A DNA stretch of 64,000 nucleotides, taken from Trachythela sp. YZ-2020 (lineage: Eukaryota; Cnidaria; Anthozoa; Malacalcyonacea; Clavulariidae). Each line of letters begins with the position of its first letter. The stretch's first letter is position 1. The position numbers and the translations under genes are program-made. The DNA lies in contig JADLSH010000256.1 of NCBI GenBank assembly GCA_016169945.1, positions 1,674,001 to 1,738,000 on the forward strand, read 5' to 3'. The notes beneath the pieces are model-generated. The model was given only the letters and a program-made list of their open reading frames with translations, was not told the origin of the DNA and did not search any database. This document shows, in pieces, positions 13,901 to 25,900 of this stretch.

Positions 13901-16900
13901 GTGTGCGCAACAGGCTTGTAGCAAGTTGTAATACTATTGTTACTTTATCAAGTTACTACAAGGTTGTCACTCGCAACTTGATGGACGATAACAACTGGAA
14001 CAACTTGCAACAAGTCTGTTCAGTCAACAACCTTGTAGCAAGTTGGCAACAAGCCGTTGACAACTTGTCAACAAGCTGGGAACAAGCAGTGCGAACACAT
14101 CCTGATAACAAGTTGTTGAAACAGCATTGGAACAAGTCTGATGCAGGTTTGCTATAATTTGTGCGCTTTTACGTGTGTACGCAACACGAAATCTCATAAA
14201 GTTGGGCGGCATTGGAAATTCATATCGCAGTGGTGTCACTTAACGCTTGCCCGGGGCAAGTGAAAATCGCTACGGGCAAGTAGACGTTTCTTCTTGGTTG
14301 CCCGATCAGGCAAGATGCTTTCTGTTTTAGGTTTGCCAAAAAAGCTGGCCATCTGTAAGTTATTATCTCAAAGTACAGTATTAAATGAGTAAAATATAGA
14401 CCAATCAACTGTTCATTCGGCTGGATAATTTGAAAGATTTGAATAAATGAACAAGCCTCGACAGACATTGCGCCTCGACTTAAATTCAACTTCAGTTCTT
14501 AAGGAAAATAGAAGAATGGTGATTGGTGTAGATTGGGGTTATATAATGCAAATTGTAGTTATCCATCAGCATAACATGCTTACTGCAATCATTTGCTTCC
14601 AATTTTGTTATTATGTGAACCAATGCTAGATCTAATGCCAAGTGAATTAGATTCAGGACAATCATTTTTCATGTCCAACTTGCCCTGATCGCAAGTGGTA
14701 AAAAAAGTTAAGTTACATTGATAATCGAAAAATATTACGGAATACCGTAACAAAAACATTTCTGTAGCAAATGTGTGATTTACAGTAAGTACAATAAGTT
14801 GATACCAAATAACGCGAACCATCTAAAGGAAAACAGGAAAAATAAATCGTGCACTTATATGGCTTCCATATTTTGGCAAAGTAAAGATGTTTCAAAATGC
14901 TAAACTATCTTAAATAACGGCATATATTACGGTATACCGCAAAAACGGTATACCGTCAGAATAAAATAACAAAATAAATATCAATAACCGCCTAAAATTA
15001 GTAATAACCACGCGAAGAACTTAAAAATTTCTGGCAAACACCTTCTGGACACAACATGCCTTACAAATTTCGAAATAACGTGATATAATATTACATTGTA
15101 AATTGGCAACCCTCCTGCACCCCCCTTGGCCAAGCATAGGAGGGGTGCGCACCCCCTGTAAATCTATTACAGTGAAAATGAATTACAATAATACAGTACC
15201 TACGACGATAACGCCATCAATTTTCTCCAGGATGAATCTCGCCTGCGCTGTCAATTTCTCGGCTTCGGCAGCCAATATTCCTTCAAGGAATTCCTTTCGT
15301 TTCACATAACAATTCAAACGGATGCCGTAATATTCTCGGATAATCTCATCCACACTCTCGAACTTCTTTATGGCTCCATAAGCATCAAACAACACCTAAA
15401 CACAATATTGAGATAAAGGTAAAAGTGGGACCAGGGACGGGGGGGATTGGGTGTATAAACTCCATTTTAAGGTGGCTCGATAAAGTAATCATAAAAACCT
15501 TATTCAAGAATCGCGAAAACAAAACTTCATACTCTATGAACAAATCCGTGTGACCATTTGTGCGCGTGGGAATATTAACGAAATAACTTACAAAATGACC
15601 TGACGTAAGCAGTTGCTCCGCCATCTCGCGTCATTGTGCGTGTTATATACCGTTTCATGTCAATTGCTGACGTCTTTAAAAAATTCCATTTTCGAAAAAC
15701 AATGCGCTATACCTCATTATTTTGTCTGGTGACCTATGTTCAAATTTTGCATGCTGTATTGCACCGCAAAAATCTTTCATTGTATCAAAAATAAAAAAAA
15801 TTTGTAATGCCAAAAAATTTTTATTGAAGAAAACGACATTTTTGCCTTTTTCAAGTAAAATAATGCACGAAAAAAAATTGGGGGTCACCATGCTTCTTTT
15901 CCAACTACACGAGGCAATAGGCTATTTTAGAGTGAATTTCATACGCGTATGCTGTCATAGCAACGAACTGTATGTTACTAAAACTAACATAACTTGAAAG
16001 TAGAAACATCAAAATATATGAAAATCCCGATACCTGGTGAATAAAACCTAAAAATATGGAGTTTAAAAAGTTCAAAATGTTGTACGCTTGAATTTTTGAA
16101 AACTGTATCGAGCCACCTTAAGGTAAAATTTGGCTAATAAAATCGTTATAACTAAAATTTAACGTTAAATGACTTGAAAGAACCTGATCTGTTTACAAGC
16201 CTCCACAAATTTTGTGTAAAATACAGTCATTTTGTGCGCAATTGTGTTGCGAATTCGCTTGAGAAAACGCCAGAACTGCATTCCCAGAGATTCAAAAAAT
16301 ATAAAAACTTTCTGGGGACGAGGAATTCCCAGACCCCCTTGTTTTTTCGCCAACTCAGAATCGTGTATTACAATGACAATCAATGCGGAAAAAGATCTAT
16401 TACAATTATTACACTTCAGGTAAATTTTTAACATTGAAGTTCAAATTTCATGTAAAATCCTTTGACCTCCCCCTCCCACCCAACTCCAGATGCTTCCTTA
16501 CGTCTCTGAATGGGATACATAAATGAGACCAATGGTGGACCAATTGAAGTGGACAATACGAATCCGGTACGTGTACACACTGCGATTTCTAGGTTTTGAT
16601 GATTGCTAATAACGAATATTTCCAGTTGATGTTGTCAGATGACGTTGGCCATGCATTTTTCAAATATCATTAACGTGCATCTGACAAAACGCAGCGGTAA
16701 ACGCATCTTTACTAGCGGGAAAGGGAATAAATTGTCTACGGGGTAACTCCAATATGGCGCATCAAGTCATATAACCCAGTGCTTAGAACGTTCTAAAACT
16801 AATTAGAACAAATTATATTCAATCCCGTTTTTTACTTTCAGTGGCAAGTGGCATATAGCATATACAAGTAAATATCCCTTTCGCGTCTGCGGATGGGTTT

Positions 16901-19900
16901 GATTGCTGCATATGCAGTTGTCTGATTATATGATTTCACCTCAGTCGTATGTTAGGTTGACTCTACCAAACATTACAGGTTTTCTATGGAATTATTTGGG
17001 TTCCTTCTGTAGCAACACAATACGTGATGGCTTTCCAGGCCATTGTATAGGAAATTCAAGGACTATTTAGGACTGAAAAGAAGGCGTTAGAAGTCGTTAA
17101 AAAGTGCTATTAAACTGTTAAACATGACACATACCGACAAATTTCAGAATATCAGGGTTCGTGCAAGTTCCCAATGAGAAGATTTAAGGACTTTTCAAGG
17201 ACTATTCAAGCACTAAAATGAAATTTTTCAAGGACTTTTTATTGTCTTGCAAACAAAACAATCCAAATATAAGAACAAATATAGTGGACTCTGATAAAAT
17301 GATGCCGGCTGAACGGTAACCATAGTAAAAGAATGGAAGACAAGCGACTTTCTTACAGTATTTACTAGATAAAATTATGAAAATGTCCTCATTAGATAAT
17401 TATGTTCTATTTTGAATTAACATTATGTGTGATTTTCAAGCACTTTTCAAGCACTTTTAACAAATTTTGTATTTTCAAGCACTTTTCAAGTGCCCTTGAA
17501 ATTGATTTTTCAATTTAAGCACTTTTCAAGGAGTTTAAGGACCTGCACGAACCCTGAATATACAGTATCCAAATACTAAAGCAAGAGGAATTCAAGGATT
17601 TTCAAGCACCTCCTTATTAATTCAAGGACTTTCAAGGCCTTGAATTTTTGTTTTCAAATTCAAGGACTTTCAAGGACTTTCAAGTTTTGTACGAACCCTG
17701 CTATGACTATAGCACTGGGTTTACACTTAATTTGTCGGCGACAACGCGTAAAGAAATTTACAAATTAGCGAGAAACGGTTGAAGTTTGTAAGTAATAAAT
17801 TGCTTCTTTCACTTCCAATTCTATTATTTCTGTCAAGAAAATAGTTCTCCATCGTAAGTCTTGTCTGTAAGCCTATGCATAGGGTATTCTTTGATATATC
17901 AAGCGATTGATATCAAAGAGCTGTATAGTATACTTGTAAATATGCAAATTTATACTATCCCACGAGGCTATTTATAATATATTTTAGCATATAAAATGTC
18001 TCATTCAATTATATACTCTTCGCGCATGGATAAAGTGCCACTAACCCCAAATTTTGTATATTTGTAATATTTGTATCATTGTGAGAAGAAATGCAATATA
18101 TCTTTATGGTAAAAATCCTCATCTTGATCAACTTTTTCACCGTCACAGGATATGATGTTATTAGATGAATTTTAGCATCAATATTTTCATTTAAAAATAT
18201 TTTTCCTAATTATAGAAACCTTAAACCTAATTTAGTTTTCATTTCAATTCACCTAATAACATCATATCCGGTAATTTTGACAGTGAAAAAGTTGATCAAG
18301 ATGAGGATTTTTGCTATAAAGATATATTGCATTTCTTCTCAGAATGATACAAATGTTACACATATACAAAAATAATTTTGGGGGTTAGTATAGCTCTTTA
18401 ATTGAAATAGCATGTGTGTATGTTCCTGCTTCCATAGCAAAATAAATTATCAATGATCACGATCAGTCTTTGCATAAACATAGAACCTAGTTAAACTGTT
18501 CGTATCACGAGTTGAAGATTCCAATTTGCTCATGCGCAGAACGGACTGTACCGCATCTTGAGTGTTTAGTCATTAACATTGTTAAGAGAAATATATTTGA
18601 GAACAATTTTTCAACTTACCATATTACTGAGATTAATGGAGGATGACAGATTGAACTTCTTCTTCAAGCCTTGATTTTCCATCACTGTAAGATCTTCTTC
18701 AGCCATCGTCACTTTGAAATGAACTGTTGTATCTGTGTTGTACTCTCTGTAGTCACTGCAACACAAGAAATAAATATTGTTTATGTTGTTGTTGTCGTCG
18801 TCGTTGTTGTTTTCGCTGTTGCAGTGTTTGTCGTTTTCGTAGTTGATGTCGTCGTCCTTAATGGAACACCCCAACGGGGTTTGTACAGGTCAGGAAGAAT
18901 AAAATTCAAGGACTTCTTAAGGACTTTCCAGGCCATGTATCAGGAAATTCAAGGACTACTTAGGGCTGAAAAGAAGGTGTTAGAAGTCTGTAAAAAGTGC
19001 TGTTAAATTGTTGAAATTGCAACTTTAATGAATTTCAAAAAGCTTTGTAAGACATGAACAAAATTAATTCAACAAAATGTCCGTTTTTAATGTTATAGGC
19101 ATAACTTTCAGTATCCAAAAACTAAACCAAGAATTCAAGGACTTTCAAGCACCCTTATATCTATTTAAGGACTTTCGAGGCCTTGAATTTTTTGTTTTCA
19201 AATTCAAGGACTTTCCAAGACTTTCACAAGTTTTGTACAAACACTGCCCAATATATATCTAATGGAATATTACGTTGGCGTTGCATGGAAAGCGTTAAAA
19301 TTACTCAGAAAATATATAATGTTGATTGAAACAGGCAAAAACTTTGTAAATGTAGAGTAATGAAGTCGAATCGGTTTCGACCGGTAACACGGCGCCCGGA
19401 GGATACCGGTAAATTCTCATAGCACTTTTTGGCCGTGGTATCATGGAATCAAAACACATATCTGATATGGAAAGTAATTCGGGATGAAAGTAATCCAGTA
19501 TCGTAAAACTGGGGACTTAATGAACAGAACTGACCTACCATGCAGTATATAAAACTACCATTCAAGCACTCATTAATAATTCATAAGCTTTTTGGCAAAT
19601 CAAGTCAACCATATATAATATGTCACGTGAAGTTGCTTTATAACTGATAAAACTCATCTTCATTAGTATTCATTATTATAAAGCTCATACTAATTAGTGT
19701 TCTTTATGTGAAGAATACTAATATGACATTCTTGAAGCTGGATAAACTCGCAGTACGTGTTTTATTAGGTCTTATACCTAAACAAAACACTCCTGCTCAG
19801 GTTTTAATCCTATAATAAAACACTCCTGCTCATTTATTGAACAGTGCATTAATTTGATGTTCGTTTTTCCATTAAAATTAACCAAAATCCGTTCTCAATA

Positions 19901-22900
19901 ATTTCTCTTAACAAGATACACTACTAGTATTCATACGTTTTCGAGAAGGAAATTATATAAATAGAACTTACGTGATACAACCCTTGTATTTGGCAGTACC
20001 ATGCAACATTACTTCCAACGTGGACTCCTTGTAGTTCTGTGTCCAAGTACCAACCGGAAGTTCAATAATATCGACTGACTTATCATCAAGAACTTCCGCT
20101 CGCCCCAGTACTTCGTATTTCTGATGTCCAGTTTGACTGATCTCGCCAGTAAAGTTCTTGTAAGATGGATGCTAAAGACGAAAAGAAATTGGTAAAGGTA
20201 CGTTCACACACAGCGATTTGTCGGGCCGATTTCAGATGCACGTTAATGATATTTGAAAAATACGTGGCAAACGTCATCTGGCGACATCACCAACTGAAAA
20301 TATTCGTCATTAACATTCAGAGAAACCTAAAATCGAGCCGACAAATCGCTGTGTGTGAACGCAGTGAACTCTAAGTAAACTGGAACGCTAACTCCTATGA
20401 TCAAGTCCTATGATTCGTTGAAGCCAAGCTAGTTTTTCTGAGGTTTGAGTTGAAATACTTAACGCCGAACATTGGGCTGTATATGAAATTGAAGCTATTA
20501 AAAAGTTATATTTGATATAAAAACTTCAAGACTTTAGGCAAAATGGAAATACTTAAAAAATACAAAAACAACCGCAATTTTGTAAAATACGGCAAATTTT
20601 CCCTCAAAGTTTTAAGTATTTCCTTTTTACCTAAAGTCTTGAAGTTTTTATATCAAATAGAACTTTTTAATAGCTTCAATTTCATATACAGCCCAATGTT
20701 CGGCGTTAAGTATTTCAACTCAAACCTCAGTATTTCAACTCAAAACTGAATTAAGCTGGCTTCAATTTCCCCCCCTGAGTTATCGTTCCAGTTTATTTAT
20801 AGTTCAATGTGTGAACGTACCTTAAGGCGACTTCTACGTTGTTTATGTTTACATAAACATGAAAAGCCAGTTTGAAACCGTGCAAAATGAAGGGGAAATT
20901 TTGATTGAACAAGACCGTTCGGAATGTGTGAAAACGGTGCCTGACATTGGAAGTCATAAAATAACTTTAAAATGCTCTTTGGGACTGGAAACATGCGAAA
21001 GGTGTAAATGGAACATAGTTGACGGTATATACAGCATGAAACTTTCCTACCGGAAAAACAGGACAACCTTTTGGGCCGGTTAGTTTAGTTTATTATTTTT
21101 ACCACTCTGAGGTGGACGGAAAGCCTTAACAGATTTTTGCAACCCAATTGACAAAGGTTCCGAGGGTAGAGCTGCTCCCATCGGCATATTTTCGTAATCG
21201 ATTAATCGCTGTCAACAATCGATAAATATCGATTAATCGTATCGAATAAATTAAATCATGATACGTCAAAAACGTGACGTAATCAGCGAGAAAACGTAAC
21301 GTTTTGAAACGTAAACATCGTGAAAAATTTGCTCGCAAATGGTAATATAGACGGTGTGAAATTGACAACGCTGCATTAGTGATATCAGATATCTCATTGG
21401 TTCACAATTCTATTTCATCAGCAAATGAGTGTGCGCCTTTTCACAGGTTTACTACGCGTTTTTTTTACTGCAATGAGAGCGCCAGAATAGAAAGTTTAGG
21501 TAAATATCATGCTGTGCATGGTTGTTGTCAATGATCCGATTATTGTTAAGAATAGATTTCAAAAAAATAATCGGGAGCAGCTCTATTCGAGGGTTAGTTG
21601 AGGTTAGTGCCGAAGGGTTAGTTTTTAGTGGGAAACCGGAGTACCCGGAGAAAAACCCTCGAAGCACATGAGGGAACCAACCAATCTCTACTTACACGAG
21701 TTTATCAAGCACAGAGACGTTACCCAACCTATAGTAAATCCCTGCCCTCGACCTGCTGTATAGCAGGCTTAACTCAGAGGTAAGGGGTAGCGCCCTTAAC
21801 GCATCTGCCACCCGGTTAGACCGGAGTTGCGTTAAGGGCGCTACCCCTTACCCAAATAGCGTGTTCCATTTTCGTTCTATTCGGAATTAGCGAAATTTCT
21901 GTGTAAATGGTAAACAACACTAGAAGACCAAAAGCAAATTATAACCTCAAGAATTCGTACCGTTTTCGGTCCTAGGTTTAACCCCCGTCATTTTTGGTCA
22001 AAGGTTAAATCTGGGGAAAGAAACCAGACCTCCTAATCAGTATTTGAGAGCGGTATAAGGACTCGTTTACATGAGACCGGGACGAAGTCAGAACGAGATG
22101 AAAATTGAAATTGTCAGTAGGTTTACATGAGACCGGTACGAAAAGCATTACACACTCTATTGCGTATATCAAACTGCAGTCCACAATTGACGTTGTTAAA
22201 TCTTGTCTACTGTTGTTTATTTCAGCATTGACCAAAATTCGGACCGGTCTGAAAATAATTTGTGTTTACATTCATCCCGGTCTGAAGATAGTCAGTTCGG
22301 TCCAGCGAGCGGGATGACTTCAGACCGGTCTGAGCAATTTTTCATCCCGGTCTCATGTAAACATCTATTATAAATAATACTATGACCGAAACGAAATCGT
22401 CCCGGTTTGACTTCGTCCCGGTCTCATGTAAACTAAGAAGATTTGATTGTAACCTGTAACCCTCTAATTAGTAACCTTGGATATCTCTATATTTCTGTGT
22501 CCTCAATTTATAGGTTATTTCTTGGCAGAGGTCAGATGACGGTTTTCCCTTATTATTTAAAAGTGAAAACGTAGCTTTGGTACTCTCAACATATACCAAC
22601 AGCACTATGTTATACGACGGCATGACATGGAGTAATCGCCGTAATGTGTTATTATTATAATTTTAGCGGGCATTGTGGCGTATTTTGCGGGCTAAAATGA
22701 ACAAAACAGCGGGCTAAAATATATTTAGTCCGCTGAATTTTAATGAGCTCGAGGAGAGACGGAAAATCATTGACATTATTTACGTCTTTAGCCGTCTGCC
22801 GGCAAGTGTCCTTTTTACACTTTTAGCGACAAAATGCATGGCTGAAAAACTAAACGAAGAAAAATTGGTTGATCTTCAAAGTTACACGAGCAAGAATCCA

Positions 22901-25900
22901 CTCCAAAAAGACAAAGTCTGTAGTGGCAGAAACTATTTAATAGTATAATTGTGTAATGCAAATGGCGAAGTATTATATATGTAAGTTTGTTTTTATCATG
23001 CAAGGCAACTAGCATTATTCAGCCAAACTCAGGCAATTTTTCTAAACTAAATCAGTTCATATATTGTTCAAATACTACTTATAATTTTTTTGTCTTTTGA
23101 AAACAGTTTTCTGCTAAATATTTAAACATTTTCTTTTAAATTCGGTAAGTACAATGCCGGCGTGATGGCGGCACTGTTCATTCTGTAGATTCTGCTTGCC
23201 GTATATCAGGCTGTAAGTGCATGCCCTGTAAAATTATAATAATAGTAATACAGTTGATGTTCTTGGGCATAAATATGTTTTTGGCCCTCCTCAGAACTCA
23301 TTTTAACCCTCTCTACGCTCGGGCTAAAATGAGTCTGACTCGGGCCAAAAAATATATGCCCGCGAACATAAACTATATTGTTATTACCTTACCAAATTTA
23401 TTATATTAATCTTACCAAAGTTGATGGCTCACGACCATTTAACATATCCTTAATATACTGCGCCAATTCTCGTACATCAAAGTTTGGTATCTTGGTACTA
23501 TAACCAGTGCCTATACCATCAGCACCATTCACTAAGGCCATTGGAATGACAGGACAATACCACTCCGGCTCGATCATCTGGTTATCTTCCACGAGGAAAT
23601 TCAGGACGTTATCATCGTGTTGTGGAAACACAAGTCGTGCCAATGAACTGAGTTTCGTGAAGATGTATCTAGCACTTGCGCTGTCTTTACCACCGTGGAT
23701 ACGTGTACCAAATTGACCAATAGGCAGCAGAAGACTTAAATTATTGCTACCAACGAAGTTCTGTGCCAAGTTTGTGATCGTCATTGCAAGACTTTGCTGG
23801 AACACATCAATACAAATATGAATCAATACACTGGAATTTGTTTCAAAATCCTTATTATGGATACTAGTTGGAAAGAGCTCTACGATAATCAGGGTTCTGC
23901 CTACGGTGGGCGGCAGTGCCCAGCACTCAGCACTCACGCCAAAGCGGACTCTTCCGCCCGGCACTTGAAAGGTTTCAAATATGCAGTACGAAAACCCCAA
24001 TGTTGTGTTGTTTTTTTATCTTTGGCGAATTTTGTTATTTAAACGTTAGTATTAGATGAAATTCAGTTCTACAATGCGCACAATATTAGTTACTGGTGAT
24101 TCGGAGAAATACGCTATCCCCCCAAAGCCAGAAAGACGTCTAACGAACGGCTCTAATCACTTTGCACTTTGTTAATCGATGTCGCGCTTCAAGCTACTCT
24201 GAGACCCAGGGCGCTTATATATAGGGCGGTGCAACGGCTGTGACTTTGTTGATCGACGTGTGATGCGGCAGTGGCCTGGGGCGAGCATGTTTTCGCGCGA
24301 AAATCCAAGCAAAACAGATTTTCATTTTTTGACAGTATTTGGCGATTTTTTTCTCATTTCTTTACTTATGAGAAGAAAATTATTCAAGTTTAAAAGTAAA
24401 ATATTGGTTTTCCTATGGATACAATATATTTTTGGTGCAGAAACCGTTGTGAGAGAGATTTAATGTGGAATATTAATGTCCTTGATAGCTCTTTGGCTTT
24501 CCCGATTTCCATGGCGGCGAAAATATATTTTTACAACGATGATAATAACAGCACCTTAGAATGTGGGTATGTCGAAGTTTTTGCTTAATATCTCATTGCT
24601 TATATTTTAAGAGTTTGTTCCAAATCGAAGTCTATTCTTAGGACATATCAAGGCTGAAAACGATTGTTTTTAATGCGAAATATTTTCCAGTAGACCACGT
24701 CAGTCTGAGAACACAATGTTCAGCAGTATATAGCTGTGTCTTTTTAATAAAATATTAGCCAAACTGATCGATTAAACTTTTTAATGACTTGCCTATGGCA
24801 TTCACAGCAAAGGACTGGGGTTTTGTTGTCAAAAACATGTGTTTGCCAAAACTATAAACACGCATAACCATTGACCTTTGTTAGCGTTCGATAGAAGAAA
24901 CATTTAGGTTTCACAGCGTATCCCAGATTGCAAAAAGGATAGCGCAAAGGAATCCAATTCAAAATGTTATATTTAAGCAATACTTGTCACCTATCACTCC
25001 AAATAAAAATTTAGAGTTTTAACCAACAATGCGCTCAGCATGTTTGCAAAAATTCAATTTTTCATAAATTGAGCTACAAAGTAGAGATGAGCCGATTAAT
25101 CGGAAAATAATCGGAAAAGCCGATTAATCGGCTCTTTTCAAATAATCGGTAATCGGCCGATTACTTCGCTATAACCGGCCGATTACCGATTAGTATAAAA
25201 TAAACGATGTATGCTTTAAATTCAGCTTTTACGAACAACGCAAGATAGTTGTTTATATTTCACAGTGATTACATTCACACAGCGTATCAAATATTGACGC
25301 CAAGCGTCAAACGATAGCAGTTTCGTTATTGACAACGATGTCGAAGAAGAAGTCAACGCCTTTCTCGCCCTTCCGCTCCAGTCATTGCAGACGTGTCCGT
25401 ACGTTTGGTGGCAGGCAAGGAAACATGTTTACCCCAACATATTTAAAGTCGTGTTGAAGTATCTGAGCCCACCCAGTTCAAGTGTGTATTCAGAGCGCGT
25501 GTTTAGCGAGGCAGGGAACATTTCCACGGAGAAACGAAGTAGGCTAGCACCGCATAAAGCTGACAATATTTTGTTTTTGCACCACAATTTGCCAAAATTG
25601 AACTTTGTCTATTAACTGAAGGTTTTTGCCACTTATTTTTGTGATAACGGTGCATCATTAAGTGCAACAAAGTGAACAAACTATCATTATTAAAACTTAG
25701 TATTGACTATTGTGTATTTAAATTTTAAATGGACACTGTGTAAACAAACTAGTAAGTAATAACATTATATATAACAATTGTGTCTTATTGCAAAGAGTTG
25801 TCTTGTTTTGTTTTCTAATTTCTAATGCAATTTTGAATTTTCAAATCTTGCTGTGATAATTGCGTACGCCGTTTAGTTCTTATTAATACTGATCTTACCA

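Noticed and set aside
18756..18874. Open frame running from intron sequence into TOP2 exon 17, rich in Asp and Asn
   Set aside because: It is the GTT/GTC trinucleotide tract read in frame. A clear acceptor (tgttgcag) lies at the exon edge and the exon completes the split Thr codon, so this is intron.
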